The translations under genes and the position numbers were made by a program. The notes beneath the pieces were generated by a model. That model was given only the letters and a program-made list of their open reading frames with translations. It ran no database searches and was not told where the DNA came from. Below are positions 8,514 to 16,209 of a stretch of 64,000 nt of DNA, piece by piece. The DNA is from Helicobacter sp. MIT 21-1697 (GTDB lineage Bacteria; Campylobacterota; Campylobacteria; Campylobacterales; Helicobacteraceae). The DNA is taken from the NCBI RefSeq assembly GCF_026241255.1, contig NZ_JAPHNC010000001.1:186001-250000 (forward strand), in the 5' to 3' direction. Every line of letters starts with the position of its first letter. The stretch's first letter is position 1.

Positions 8514-9368
8514 CTAATTTTTAATAAATTCAAATAAGCCTGTGTAATAAGCCCTATTATGGGCTTTTGGCATAGAATCTAGTGCATTTTGATTAATGTG
8601 TAGGCTGTTATTTTCCCATTTCATACATTCTATGACATCAAAATCTTTGATATAGCCCATTTGAACAATCTGCATAGAATCTAGTGCGTCAATGATAGTT
8701 TGGGGTTTGTAAATGCGGTGGGCATTGAAACAAAGCTTATCCTCATCTGCCACAGGCACACTAAGATAAAGTCGCCCATTAGATTGTAATACTCTTTGAA
8801 AGGCTTTGAGTGCGCTTTCCCACGCATCTGGCTCTATGGGGTCTCCATATCGTCCAAGTCCGAAATGTTCCACGCTGCACAAAGCAGAAAGTGATTGGAT
8901 AGAATCATCAGCGATATTTTCTAAACGCGTGGCGTTGCTTTGAATATATGTTATGCCCCCCCCCCGCTCATTTAAAAAGCTTGTATTAAATTGATTATTC
9001 ATTGGGCGAATATCAAGCAAAGTAATTTTTTGATTGAATGTAAGGAGATGTGCGATAAATCCAAATACGCTAGAGCCTACATCATAATGCACATCAGGTT
9101 TGTGCTCTAGCACTTTACGCGCTCCCCACATATCTTGGATAAAATATTGACAATCCACAACGCCATTGGGCGCGTATTTATCCCCTTTGCAGATATAATC
9201 CCATTTGCTATCAAGCCTAAAACGCGCATCTTTGTTTAAACGCGTATAAGTGGCTTTGTCTTGAGCGATTTCCGCATTACTCATCATTTTGTGGCTTGGC
9301 AAAGGATATTTACCAAAAAGTCGCAGTGTTTCGCGCACAATCTTTTGTGCCAAAGTCTTTTTTTGCAT
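8514..9368 (-). CDS. DUF268-type SAM methyltransferase-like protein, phase-variable
   Basis: The 284-residue protein has a methyltransferase-like core: YDVGSSVFGFIAHL (motif I position), ITLLDIRPM (acidic end of the second strand) and SLSALCSVEHFGLGRYGDPI, the most typical DUF268 segment. Such proteins often sit in surface-glycan loci, but the substrate is unknown. A run of ten G on the coding strand (8956-8965) encodes GGG near residues 136-138. At length ten the frame is open, so the gene is ON; gain or loss of one G would cut it near its middle. It lies 16 bases behind the exporter gene with AAGGAG before the ATG, so both are probably one transcript. Confidence 0.75.
   Translation of the reverse strand: MQKKTLAQKIVRETLRLFGKYPLPSHKMMSNAEIAQDKATYTRLNKDARFRLDSKWDYICKGDKYAPNGVVDCQYFIQDMWGARKVLEHKPDVHYDVGSSVFGFIAHLLTFNQKITLLDIRPMNNQFNTSFLNERGGGITYIQSNATRLENIADDSIQSLSALCSVEHFGLGRYGDPIEPDAWESALKAFQRVLQSNGRLYLSVPVADEDKLCFNAHRIYKPQTIIDALDSMQIVQMGYIKDFDVIECMKWENNSLHINQNALDSMPKAHNRAYYTGLFEFIKN
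8956..8965 (-). repeat. Homopolymeric tract of ten G (coding strand), contingency locus
   Basis: Ten C on the plus strand inside the DUF268 gene. Tracts of this length slip readily during replication in Helicobacter and Campylobacter. The current length keeps the frame open. Confidence 0.9.
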
Positions 9369-9384
9369 ACAATCTCCTTATTCT

Positions 9385-11460
9385 TTAAGGTTTAGATTCT
9401 ATCACAACCTTATTGTCTTTTACTTTAAAGCGTCCGCATATAAGCAACAACATTATGCAGCTCATTCCACTAAAAATGACTTCTCCAAAAGAGTTGAGAG
9501 CTTTTGTGTTTGAAATCATCAAAATTCCAAAGCTTAATCCTGTGGTAAGTGCAGAAAATACAATCGCGTGAGTTGTGCGCGGATTATCATCTTCTTTTAT
9601 GGCATAGATTCCATAATCCACGCTTACTACGACCAAAATGAGCAAAGCAAAAAGGTGCATCATATTTAACACACTATGGCTTGATATGACACACAGAGCT
9701 ATACTCAAGGGAAAAAGCACAAAGCTTGCTGCACTTAAAAATGCTCTACGTGTGTTAAAAGCAAGAGTTAAGAGCATAAGGCATAGCGCAATACCAAGCA
9801 CGATAAGCATAGGTTGATAAATAGAATCCGCTAGGTTGTCCATAATGCTTTGTATTGAACGTGCTTCAATACACACATTGGATTGCACGATTTCTTCTTG
9901 CTCCTGTGCATTCCATAGCTCTTGTGGATTTATAGTGTTTTTAGAATCGCTGGGGAGTGATTGTAAAGATTCTAAAAGTTCGTGTGCCTTAGCAATTTGG
10001 GCTTTTGACATAGAGGCGAGATAATAATACTTTTCTAAATGTGATTCTCCCTCACTTTGGCGAAAAGTTATTACACCTGTGGATTGTATAAGCCCACGCA
10101 CAAAGAGCATAAGCCCATCGCTTTTATCTGCAAAGAGTAACACATCATCTCTTTGTTTGTCTTGAATGTGCATAAAAAACGCTCTCTCTTCAAGCATAGG
10201 CTTATTTTGATAATCAAGTTTAGAGAGGTCAAAATCAAGTCTAAGCTGTGTGCTTGCGTAAATAAAACCTATTATTGCTATGCCTAAAAATATAATACTT
10301 GGCACACAGGGTTTTCTCAATGCTGAAATTGCGTTAAAAAGTCGTGGTGGTTTAAAGCCTATGCGTGGATATATGAATGCGAAGTTGATATATGCTACAC
10401 TTAAGGAAATCATCGCATAAAGGGCAAGTTGCGATAAAAGAGGAAAGGGGATAAACAAACACGCGCCAAAGCCCACCATTGTTGTAAAATAGCCATAAAA
10501 CACAGGGAAATTAAAAGGGGGGCGAGGGTGTGTAGATTTTTTGCTAGAACTTGCGCTTTGTGTATAAAGCCCAAAGAAGTGATGGTGCATCATATAATCA
10601 ATAGCGATATTTGAAATGCCCATACCAAAGCTTAATACCATAATCGTAACTTTTGGATATATACAAAGGGTAAGCAAAATAGCAATCGCATTAGAGAGAA
10701 TGAGTGTGCAAATAGTATAAAAGGTCAAAAGCGGTATGCGAATAATGACAAAATACAGCAGCACAAACACAAATGAGGCAAAGCCTAAAAGAAAATTAAC
10801 TTCATTTAAAATCAATTCTAGATTCTCTACACGCATAAAATCAGATGAAAAATAGCGCATATCAGGGTAATCTTGTTTTAGCATTTTAAAGCTTTGCAAC
10901 GTGGATTTAATAGCCTTATCTTCAAGGCTTGAAAGCTCTACCAATGCCATTAAGCCATAATCTTTTGCCGCAAGAGTAGAGGTATCTAGTGAGTTAGAGG
11001 AGGTAAAGTGATTTGTAAGTTGGTGCAACAAAGGCGCAAAAATCTTTTGTGCTTCAAGTGAAGTGGGAGTGTCTTGTGAGTGTGTTTGCGTGTGAGAATC
11101 TAAAGAAGTGTCGTGTGGAGGGAGGATATAAGAAGTATTTTGTGTTAAAAAGGCGTAGAGTTGCTTTTCTAAGGGGACATTTTGCTCAATCACAGAGGAA
11201 ACATAAGGCAGAGATTGAATCTTGTGGGTAAGCTCTTGCATACGCTTTTGTGCGTTTTTATCAAATCCTTTAATCGCCACAGGCACATATTTAGAGCTAG
11301 AAAAATACCTGTATGCCTCAATGATTTGTTTATCGTCATTATGTGGGAATAAATCAAGCACTTCCTGACTCACGCGTTGTGGTTCAAAAGCCCACCAAAA
11401 TACACCAAGAGTTGCAAAAAAACATAAGCTTAAAACAAAAAGAAGTGCATTGCCCCGCAT
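9385..11460 (-). CDS. RND/MMPL-superfamily predicted exporter
   Basis: The 691-residue inner-membrane protein has the RND half-repeat layout: one N-terminal membrane helix (1-25), a periplasmic domain (about 26-215), a group of helices (about 220-370), another single helix (about 388-407), a second periplasmic domain and a final helix group (about 555-680). The stretch LSFGMGISNIAIDYMMHH matches the conserved transmembrane segment of MMPL/COG4258-type exporters, whose suggested cargoes are lipids or polyketide-like compounds. No outer-membrane channel or adaptor gene is nearby. Co-transcription with the phase-variable methyltransferase suggests a shared substrate; this is inference. Confidence 0.8.
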   Translation of the reverse strand: MRGNALLFVLSLCFFATLGVFWWAFEPQRVSQEVLDLFPHNDDKQIIEAYRYFSSSKYVPVAIKGFDKNAQKRMQELTHKIQSLPYVSSVIEQNVPLEKQLYAFLTQNTSYILPPHDTSLDSHTQTHSQDTPTSLEAQKIFAPLLHQLTNHFTSSNSLDTSTLAAKDYGLMALVELSSLEDKAIKSTLQSFKMLKQDYPDMRYFSSDFMRVENLELILNEVNFLLGFASFVFVLLYFVIIRIPLLTFYTICTLILSNAIAILLTLCIYPKVTIMVLSFGMGISNIAIDYMMHHHFFGLYTQSASSSKKSTHPRPPFNFPVFYGYFTTMVGFGACLFIPFPLLSQLALYAMISLSVAYINFAFIYPRIGFKPPRLFNAISALRKPCVPSIIFLGIAIIGFIYASTQLRLDFDLSKLDYQNKPMLEERAFFMHIQDKQRDDVLLFADKSDGLMLFVRGLIQSTGVITFRQSEGESHLEKYYYLASMSKAQIAKAHELLESLQSLPSDSKNTINPQELWNAQEQEEIVQSNVCIEARSIQSIMDNLADSIYQPMLIVLGIALCLMLLTLAFNTRRAFLSAASFVLFPLSIALCVISSHSVLNMMHLFALLILVVVSVDYGIYAIKEDDNPRTTHAIVFSALTTGLSFGILMISNTKALNSFGEVIFSGMSCIMLLLICGRFKVKDNKVVIESKP

Positions 11461-11562
11461 AGCTATCCTTTGATATAATTTTTTGGTTATAGCAGATTCT
11501 ATTATTAGCCTTATTTTGCGCTAAAAAGGTAACCAGCAAGTTTATAACAAACGTAGAAATTG

Positions 11563-11817
11563 TTAGATTTTAAAAGGATTCTCAACAACCTTTTTTCTAT
11601 CTACGATATAAGGAATAAGAGCCATATGTCTCGCGCGTTTAATGGCTACTTCTACGCGTTCTTGCCATTTTTTTGTATTGCCTGTGAGACGTCTTGGCAT
11701 AATCTTATATCGTTCAGAGAGTGAATGCTTGAGCATTTCTACATCTTTGTAATCAATATATTCAAGCTTTGCTTCAGTGTATCGGCAGTATCGTTTTGAG
11801 TATTTTTTCTTTTCCAT
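11563..11817 (-). CDS. rpsR: 30S ribosomal protein S18
   Basis: The 84-residue basic protein shows the S18 pattern [25 protein letters not shown] and [12 protein letters not shown]. Last gene of rpsF-ssb-rpsR, the order found in H. pylori and many other bacteria. It starts 18 bases after the ssb stop, with a GGAG-type site before the ATG. Confidence 0.97.
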   Translation of the reverse strand: MEKKKYSKRYCRYTEAKLEYIDYKDVEMLKHSLSERYKIMPRRLTGNTKKWQERVEVAIKRARHMALIPYIVDRKKVVENPFKI

Positions 11818-11835
11818 TATTGCTCCTTGTGTGTA

Positions 11836-12351
11836 TTAAAAAGGTATATCTTCATCATCAATGTTGATTTCGGGGATATTTTGAGGATAAGCCCCAATAT
11901 TCCCATTGCCTTGCTCATTTCCTTGTGATTGTGAGTGAGCTTGATTATAATTTGGTGCATTATTGACATTTTGCGCTCCTGCATTGTAGCCATTTGCACC
12001 ATTATAAGCACTCTCATCGCCACTCGGTTTAGAATCTAGCATTTGCATACTTTCAGCTGTAATCGTGTGTTTGCTTTTTTTTGCTCCACTTTGATCAGTC
12101 CAAGATTCCAAGCTCAAGCGTCCCTCAATGAGAATCTTGCTCCCTTTGCGCAAATATTGATTTGCCACTTCTGCACTGCGCCCAAAAAGTTTTACATCTA
12201 CAAAGCAGACTTCTTCGCCATTTGTACCATCTTGCTTTTTGAATCTCCTATTGCTTGCTAAGCCAATGGTAGCAAGAGCACTTCCACTAGGCAAATATCG
12301 GAGTTCTACATCTCGTGTCAGATTCCCTATGATAATCACTTTATTATACAT
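11836..12351 (-). CDS. ssb: Single-stranded DNA-binding protein
   Basis: OB-fold domain over residues 1-110 ([40 protein letters not shown]), then a Gly/Asn/Gln-rich linker and the acidic tip DDEDIPF that recruits replication and repair proteins. It lies between rpsF and rpsR, 19 bases from each. 171 residues is a normal length. Confidence 0.97.
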   Translation of the reverse strand: MYNKVIIIGNLTRDVELRYLPSGSALATIGLASNRRFKKQDGTNGEEVCFVDVKLFGRSAEVANQYLRKGSKILIEGRLSLESWTDQSGAKKSKHTITAESMQMLDSKPSGDESAYNGANGYNAGAQNVNNAPNYNQAHSQSQGNEQGNGNIGAYPQNIPEINIDDEDIPF

Positions 12352-12370
12352 CTAGCTTCTCACTTGTGCA

Positions 12371-12784
12371 TTAAGCCTCTGTCGGGGCTTGTTCTTTAGC
12401 CTCTGGGGCAGTTTCTTCTTTTTTGGCTTTTGTGGGCTTTGGCTCTGGTTTATTATTTGCCTTATTTACGAGGCTTTGCCACGCTTTTTGCTCTTTTTTG
12501 CTCTCATATTTGATAACAATAAAGCGCAAAATCTCTTCATTAATGCGATAATTGCGCTCAAGCTCCAAAATTAAGCTTGGTTTTGCCTTGAAGTAGATGA
12601 CAAAGTAGTATCCACGCTTGTTTTTCTTAATCTCATAAGCAAGGTTTCGCATACCCATATCAAGGCAAGTTTCAATCTCACCACCATTTTTGGTAATGAC
12701 TTCTTTAAAAAAATCAAGCCGCGCTTTGATTTCTTCCTCTACAAGCGTGGGTTTGAGGATAAACATCGTTTCGTAAAATTTCAT
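12371..12784 (-). CDS. rpsF: 30S ribosomal protein S6
   Basis: The S6 fold is seen in [40 protein letters not shown] and [19 protein letters not shown]. The tail beyond about residue 105 is Lys/Ala/Glu/Pro-rich, a common species-specific extension. AAAAGGAGAAAG precedes the ATG. S6 binds S18, whose gene closes the same operon. Confidence 0.96.
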   Translation of the reverse strand: MKFYETMFILKPTLVEEEIKARLDFFKEVITKNGGEIETCLDMGMRNLAYEIKKNKRGYYFVIYFKAKPSLILELERNYRINEEILRFIVIKYESKKEQKAWQSLVNKANNKPEPKPTKAKKEETAPEAKEQAPTEA

Positions 12785-12874
12785 TCTTTCTCCTTTTGGT
12801 GTAACCGCCCTTTTGTTGAGTGCTATGAAGCAAAGATTTTGTGTTACAAAAGAGCAAGGTGCAAGAGTGAGATT

Positions 12875-13876
12875 CTATCTTATCATTTCTTGAATTTTTA
12901 TTAAAGCACTCATAGATTGTTTGGTTTTGCCTTTGCTTACTTCGTAACGCCATTGGGAAAGCAGTTCAAAAATAGCAATATATTCTGTTTCTTTAAAGCG
13001 AATGCAATAGCGTGATAAGCGCTCCGCAATATGAGCAGGTGGGCTAAATCCTAGAATCTCCTTTGCATCGGGACGCCCTTTAATTTTGATAAAAGCAAAA
13101 AATAAAAAGAGTTGATAAAAAAATCTCTGAATCTCCCCAATCATCATTATTTCATTAATACCCTCTTCATAAATGGTATGAAGCATTTTGACAATAGGCT
13201 TTTTGTCCATTAAGGCAAAGCAAAGCTCTTCTACGCTAAAACTTGCTATACCATCACAGAGTAGATTCACATCACTTGGTTCTATGGGCTTACCTGCGAA
13301 AATAACAAATTTTTCTAATTCATTTAAAGAAAGTGCGATGTCATTGTTTTGCTTTTCTAAAATATGTTTGAGAATCTTATCATCAGTCATAAGCCCTAAT
13401 TCTTTGCTTCTCTCACGCATAAAGCCCATACATTCGCTTATATTTGGTGGGAAAAACCGCACTTCCGCAATGCTATCTTTGGGCATTTTGGGATTTTTGA
13501 AATATCCTGCACAAGTTTTGCAATCTCTCGTGTAATCCCCATCTGATTTATTTGCAGCTTGATAATACTCAATAATAAGTGCGTTATGCGCATTATGCAA
13601 GAGGGCATACAAGAACATTTCAATATCTGCTTTGAGGAGTTTATGATTGATTTTAAGCACAACAAGTGAGCTGCTGCCAAAAAGTGAGCCTTGTGAGAGC
13701 AGGGTATTGATATTTATCGCATTATATTCATCAAAGTAAAAGGTAGTTTTTTCTTCACTTTTGAGAGCAGATTCAATTTTTTTCGCATAATATCCGATTA
13801 AAAAGCTATCGCCATAAAGAAAGCTTACGCGGGGTGCAGATTGTTTTAAGAGTGTATCAAGCTGTGATTTATACAT
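12875..13876 (-). CDS. holA: DNA polymerase III subunit delta
   Basis: The clamp-loader delta subunit opens the beta clamp at the replication fork. The sequence shows the family pattern VSFLYGDSFLIGYYAKKIESAL, LFGSSSLVVLKI, ALIIEYYQ and a C-terminal helical part with MIGEIQRFFYQLFLF. Its place before rpsF-ssb-rpsR is the H. pylori order. Length 333 is normal. The only plausible ribosome site, AAGGA, lies inside a 13-bp hairpin just before the start. Confidence 0.85.
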   Translation of the reverse strand: MYKSQLDTLLKQSAPRVSFLYGDSFLIGYYAKKIESALKSEEKTTFYFDEYNAININTLLSQGSLFGSSSLVVLKINHKLLKADIEMFLYALLHNAHNALIIEYYQAANKSDGDYTRDCKTCAGYFKNPKMPKDSIAEVRFFPPNISECMGFMRERSKELGLMTDDKILKHILEKQNNDIALSLNELEKFVIFAGKPIEPSDVNLLCDGIASFSVEELCFALMDKKPIVKMLHTIYEEGINEIMMIGEIQRFFYQLFLFFAFIKIKGRPDAKEILGFSPPAHIAERLSRYCIRFKETEYIAIFELLSQWRYEVSKGKTKQSMSALIKIQEMIR

Positions 13877-13881
13877 TTGTG

Positions 13882-13915
13882 TAGAATCCTTAAGGCTTAA
13901 ATCTTAAGGATTCTA
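13882..13915 (-). promoter_or_regulatory. Perfect 13-bp hairpin overlapping the holA ribosome-binding site
   Basis: Arms tagaatccttaag and cttaaggattcta surround the 8-base loop gcttaaat. In the minus-strand transcript the 3' arm contains AAGGA, ten bases before the holA ATG, so folding would hide the ribosome site. The hairpin also lies 8 bases after the upstream OMP gene and could end that message, although no T-run follows. Confidence 0.6.
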
Positions 13916-13922
13916 GCAGGAT

Positions 13923-14663
13923 TTATTTACTAAAACCCTTAATACCAAATTCAAGCATTAGAGCATAGTTATCAGAGTGCGGATAAGCCTGTGCGCCTTG
14001 AATATAAGCGGGGGCTACATTTTGGTATCTGCCAATGAGTTTGGTATAATATGCCATATTTTGGCTTATATCCTTTGAAAACCCTACACTTGCATTTATC
14101 GCATAGCTGTAATCATCAACTTTTGATTCTTGCCCACCGATAGTGTAGTGTGCATAGCCTACCCACGCATAGCCAAGTGCATAGGTGAGATTGAGCTTAT
14201 CACTTGCAGGGATATTTCCCTCTAGCTCTGCTCCAAGCACGATAGTATCTCTATCTAAGCCTTTTTTTGAGCTAACCGCGCCCTGATGTCCATTTCTCTC
14301 GCCAAATACATTTATAAAAAGTGGAGTGCGTGCAGTGGCGATATTAAGTCCAAACTTTGCATAATATTCAAAGATAAATAAGGAAGCTTTATCTGCGATA
14401 TTTGTTACATTTTCAGCCTGTGAGATTCCACCACCTCCGCGTAAGCCTACAACTGCTTGCATTCGCCCATAATAAACACCTCTAGCCTCTAGTGCGAGAT
14501 ACCCAGCATAGCTTTTGATGTCTTCTCCACCAAAGCTATATCCTGCACCTCCAAGCCCGACATTACCATAATAACAATGGTTTTTTTCACAAGAGAGTGC
14601 ATTTGCAAAAGTGCTAAGGCTAAGAAGTAAAATAGGGATAAGAAAAAATTTTATTTTACTCAT
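13923..14663 (-). CDS. Outer-membrane beta-barrel protein (copy 1 of a tandem pair)
   Basis: A 246-residue precursor with a clear signal peptide (about residues 1-22, ending FANA) followed by SCEKNHCYYGNVGLGGAGYSFGG. The rest is alternating barrel-like strands ending in EFGIKGFSK. It is a paralogue of the next gene: both share YYGxVGxGG / YGHIGIGG, the exact stretch SYAGYLAL, GYAWVG and the final F-G-x-K-G-F-x-K. The C-terminus lacks the aromatic final residue usual for large porins. Its upstream gap holds two dyads and the 70-bp element shared with the small peptide gene. Cargo or ligand unknown. Confidence 0.7.
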   Translation of the reverse strand: MSKIKFFLIPILLLSLSTFANALSCEKNHCYYGNVGLGGAGYSFGGEDIKSYAGYLALEARGVYYGRMQAVVGLRGGGGISQAENVTNIADKASLFIFEYYAKFGLNIATARTPLFINVFGERNGHQGAVSSKKGLDRDTIVLGAELEGNIPASDKLNLTYALGYAWVGYAHYTIGGQESKVDDYSYAINASVGFSKDISQNMAYYTKLIGRYQNVAPAYIQGAQAYPHSDNYALMLEFGIKGFSK

Positions 14664-14700
14664 ATTTTCTCCTTATTATTTTATAAAAATGAAATAATTT

Positions 14701-14714
14701 GGTGCATATGCACC
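14701..14714. promoter_or_regulatory. Perfect 14-bp palindrome upstream of OMP copy 1
   Basis: The sequence ggtgcatatgcacc is its own reverse complement. It lies about 38 bases before the OMP start, just downstream of the likely -10 box, a position where a bound repressor would block transcription. Confidence 0.45.
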
Positions 14715-14720
14715 AATGGC

Positions 14721-14747
14721 AATTATAAAAAATAGATTTTTATAATT
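14721..14747. promoter_or_regulatory. 11-bp inverted repeat around a -10 box
   Basis: Perfect arms aattataaaaa and tttttataatt with a five-base loop. Each arm contains a TATAAT-like box, one per strand; the minus-strand box (14722-14727) is a candidate -10 for OMP copy 1. Confidence 0.45.
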
Positions 14748-14773
14748 TAATTTTTACATTGTAGTTTGAAAAT

Positions 14774-14844
14774 AAAATTTACATAAAGTAACAACTTTGT
14801 ATCTTTGTATTTTGATGATTTTGATGGTATTAGGGGCAGATGAA
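14774..14844 (-). repeat. Shared upstream element, copy A
   Basis: About 71 bases that align with 16131-16205 at roughly 85 percent identity by eye, with a few single-base gaps. Shared blocks include tgtatctttgtatt, gatgatttt or tatgatttt, and ggtattag or gtgtattag followed by gatgaa. Both copies lie upstream of a minus-strand TATAAT box and a gene for an exported protein, which fits a common regulatory region. Confidence 0.65.
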
Positions 14845-14873
14845 CCTTTTATTTTACCTTTATGGGTTCATCT
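14838..14873. terminator. 9-bp inverted repeat between the two OMP genes
   Basis: Arms agatgaacc / ggttcatct with an 18-base loop. On the plus strand a run of six T follows closely; on the minus strand, the direction of the genes, no T-run follows. It overlaps the end of the shared upstream element. It may be a weak terminator or an RNA structure between the two messages. Confidence 0.35.
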
Positions 14874-14954
14874 ACTTTTTTGATTTAGAATCCAATGCCT
14901 AACTCAATTCAGGCAGCATATTGCTTCCTCGCAGGGAAGTAGGGAAATAGGTAT

Positions 14955-15692
14955 CTATTTATCAAAACCTTTAAAGCCTATCTCTATCATACCGACAAAA
15001 TCTTTTGAGGCAGGATAAGTGAGGGTAGAGCTATCGTTACTTGCATTTTTTAAATCAAAGTATTTGCCTATAAGCTTTACATACCACATCGTGTTTTGCG
15101 TGATATGGGAAGAGTATCCTATGTAGGCGTTGATTGTGTAGCTATAATCCTTTATGTCTAATGCGACATTATTTAAGTTATATTCACCACCAACCCAAGC
15201 ATATCCAGCCCCATAATCTAAATATGACATATTGCCTAAAGGTAGATAGCCATCAATATCCCCACCTAGCATTGTAAGCCGCCTCTCTAAACCATTACCT
15301 TTGCCTATTCGTCCATCGTGCCTATCTTGTCCTACTACAAGATTTACAAAAAGCGGTGCATTTTTTCCTGCGATATTGACTCCAAGTTTTACATAAGAAT
15401 CTAAAACAAAGAGAGTATTTTTGCTTGTAATGCCCAAATCACTAGTATTTTGTGCTGATGTTGAGCCTCCACCTATGTGCGCACCCAATGCAATCTGCAA
15501 TCTCTGCCAAAACACTTGTTTGCCTCCCAAAGCAAGATACCCAGCATAACTATTTATATCTTTGCCTCCAAAGTTATAATACTGCCCACCTATACCAATA
15601 TGACCATAACCGCAGCTACTTTCCTCACACTGAGTGGCAAATAGGGAAGTGTGAAAAATACAAAATAATACTAAGAAAAAATATTTTTTCAT
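14955..15692 (-). CDS. Outer-membrane beta-barrel protein (copy 2 of a tandem pair)
   Basis: I start it at the ATG at 15692 (MKKYFFLVLFCIFHTSLFATQ), because GGAGAT lies six bases before it; an ATG four codons earlier has none. A signal peptide of about 20 residues is followed by QCEESSCGYGHIGIGGQYYNFGG, which aligns with the neighbouring barrel gene. Both start the mature part with two closely spaced Cys, a possible disulphide. The end reads IGFKGFDK. Tandem duplication followed by divergence is the simplest history. A hairpin separates it from the small peptide gene upstream. Confidence 0.7.
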   Translation of the reverse strand: MKKYFFLVLFCIFHTSLFATQCEESSCGYGHIGIGGQYYNFGGKDINSYAGYLALGGKQVFWQRLQIALGAHIGGGSTSAQNTSDLGITSKNTLFVLDSYVKLGVNIAGKNAPLFVNLVVGQDRHDGRIGKGNGLERRLTMLGGDIDGYLPLGNMSYLDYGAGYAWVGGEYNLNNVALDIKDYSYTINAYIGYSSHITQNTMWYVKLIGKYFDLKNASNDSSTLTYPASKDFVGMIEIGFKGFDK

Positions 15693-15718
15693 TTCTATCT
15701 CCATATATTTAGTCTAGC

Positions 15719-15743
15719 TTCTTAGGGTAAGCTACCCTAAGAA
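15719..15743 (-). promoter_or_regulatory. 11-bp hairpin between the small peptide gene and OMP copy 2
   Basis: Perfect arms ttcttagggta and taccctaagaa around the triloop agc, placed 7 bases after the peptide gene and 26 before the OMP start. No T-run follows on the coding strand, so an mRNA-stabilising or attenuating structure is as likely as a full terminator. Confidence 0.5.
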
Positions 15744-15750
15744 AGATGGT

Positions 15751-16032
15751 TTATTTCCACCAGCCTTTGTCTTTGCCCAAATCATAAACTGATTTGCCAG
15801 CACTAATAGCAGAGCTTATAGCACCTAAGGCAATCCAAAACTCACCTTGAGTTTCCTCCATTTCTTCATCACTCAGCAATGCAACATTTACATCTTGCTT
15901 ACCAAAGAGCAATTCAGCATCGGCTTTGTTAAGCTTTTGCACTTCTTGTGTTTGTGGTTGCACTTGTGCTGCGACAAGGGAAGCTGTCCCCAAACTCAAA
16001 ACTAAAGCCAATGAAATGAAAATTTTATTCAT
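15751..16032 (-). CDS. Small exported protein with a bacteriocin-leader-like motif
   Basis: Start ATG at 16032 behind AGGAGGTTAGAA; the longer frame upstream has no ribosome site. The 93 residues begin with a Sec-type signal peptide (MNKIFISLALVLSLGTASLVAA), then a polar part containing LSDEEMEETQGE, which resembles the LSxxEL-x-x-GG pattern of double-glycine leaders although GG is replaced by GE. The last 30 residues (FWIALGAISSAISAGKSVYD, then LGKDKGWWK) form an amphipathic, Gly/Ala/Ser-rich segment such as small membrane-active peptides have. The function is not known. It shares its upstream element with OMP copy 1. Confidence 0.65.
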   Translation of the reverse strand: MNKIFISLALVLSLGTASLVAAQVQPQTQEVQKLNKADAELLFGKQDVNVALLSDEEMEETQGEFWIALGAISSAISAGKSVYDLGKDKGWWK

Positions 16033-16056
16033 TTCTAACCTCCTAAAATAAAAATA

Positions 16057-16097
16057 ACTAAGGTATATTTCATACAAAGTATAAAATATACCTTAGT
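16057..16097 (-). promoter_or_regulatory. 41-base long hairpin before the small peptide gene
   Basis: Outer arms actaaggtatattt and aaatataccttagt pair perfectly over 14 bp; after one mismatch an inner stem atac/gtat closes on the loop aaa. On the minus strand the hairpin is followed by a T-rich stretch and then the AGGAGG of the peptide gene. It lies between the likely -10 (16103-16108) and the start codon, so it is either the rnr terminator, an attenuator or a 5' stabiliser. Confidence 0.6.
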
Positions 16098-16102
16098 CAA
16101 TA

Positions 16103-16108
16103 ATTATA
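16103..16108 (-). promoter_or_regulatory. Probable -10 box of the small peptide gene
   Basis: TATAAT on the minus strand, in the context TTATGTTATAATTATTG, 23 bases downstream of shared element B and about 71 bases before the start codon. Confidence 0.5.
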
Positions 16109-16130
16109 ACATAAAATTCTATATAAAATC

Positions 16131-16205
16131 AAAATTTAACATAAAAAGTAACAATTTTTGTATCTTTGTATTTCTATGATTTTGAGTGTATTAGAGGTAG
16201 ATGAA
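16131..16205 (-). repeat. Shared upstream element, copy B
   Basis: Second copy of the approximately 70-bp element found at 14774-14844. It fills the gap between the rnr stop codon (16210) and the -10 box of the small peptide gene, the place expected for activator or repressor sites. Confidence 0.65.
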
Positions 16206-16209
16206 GTCT

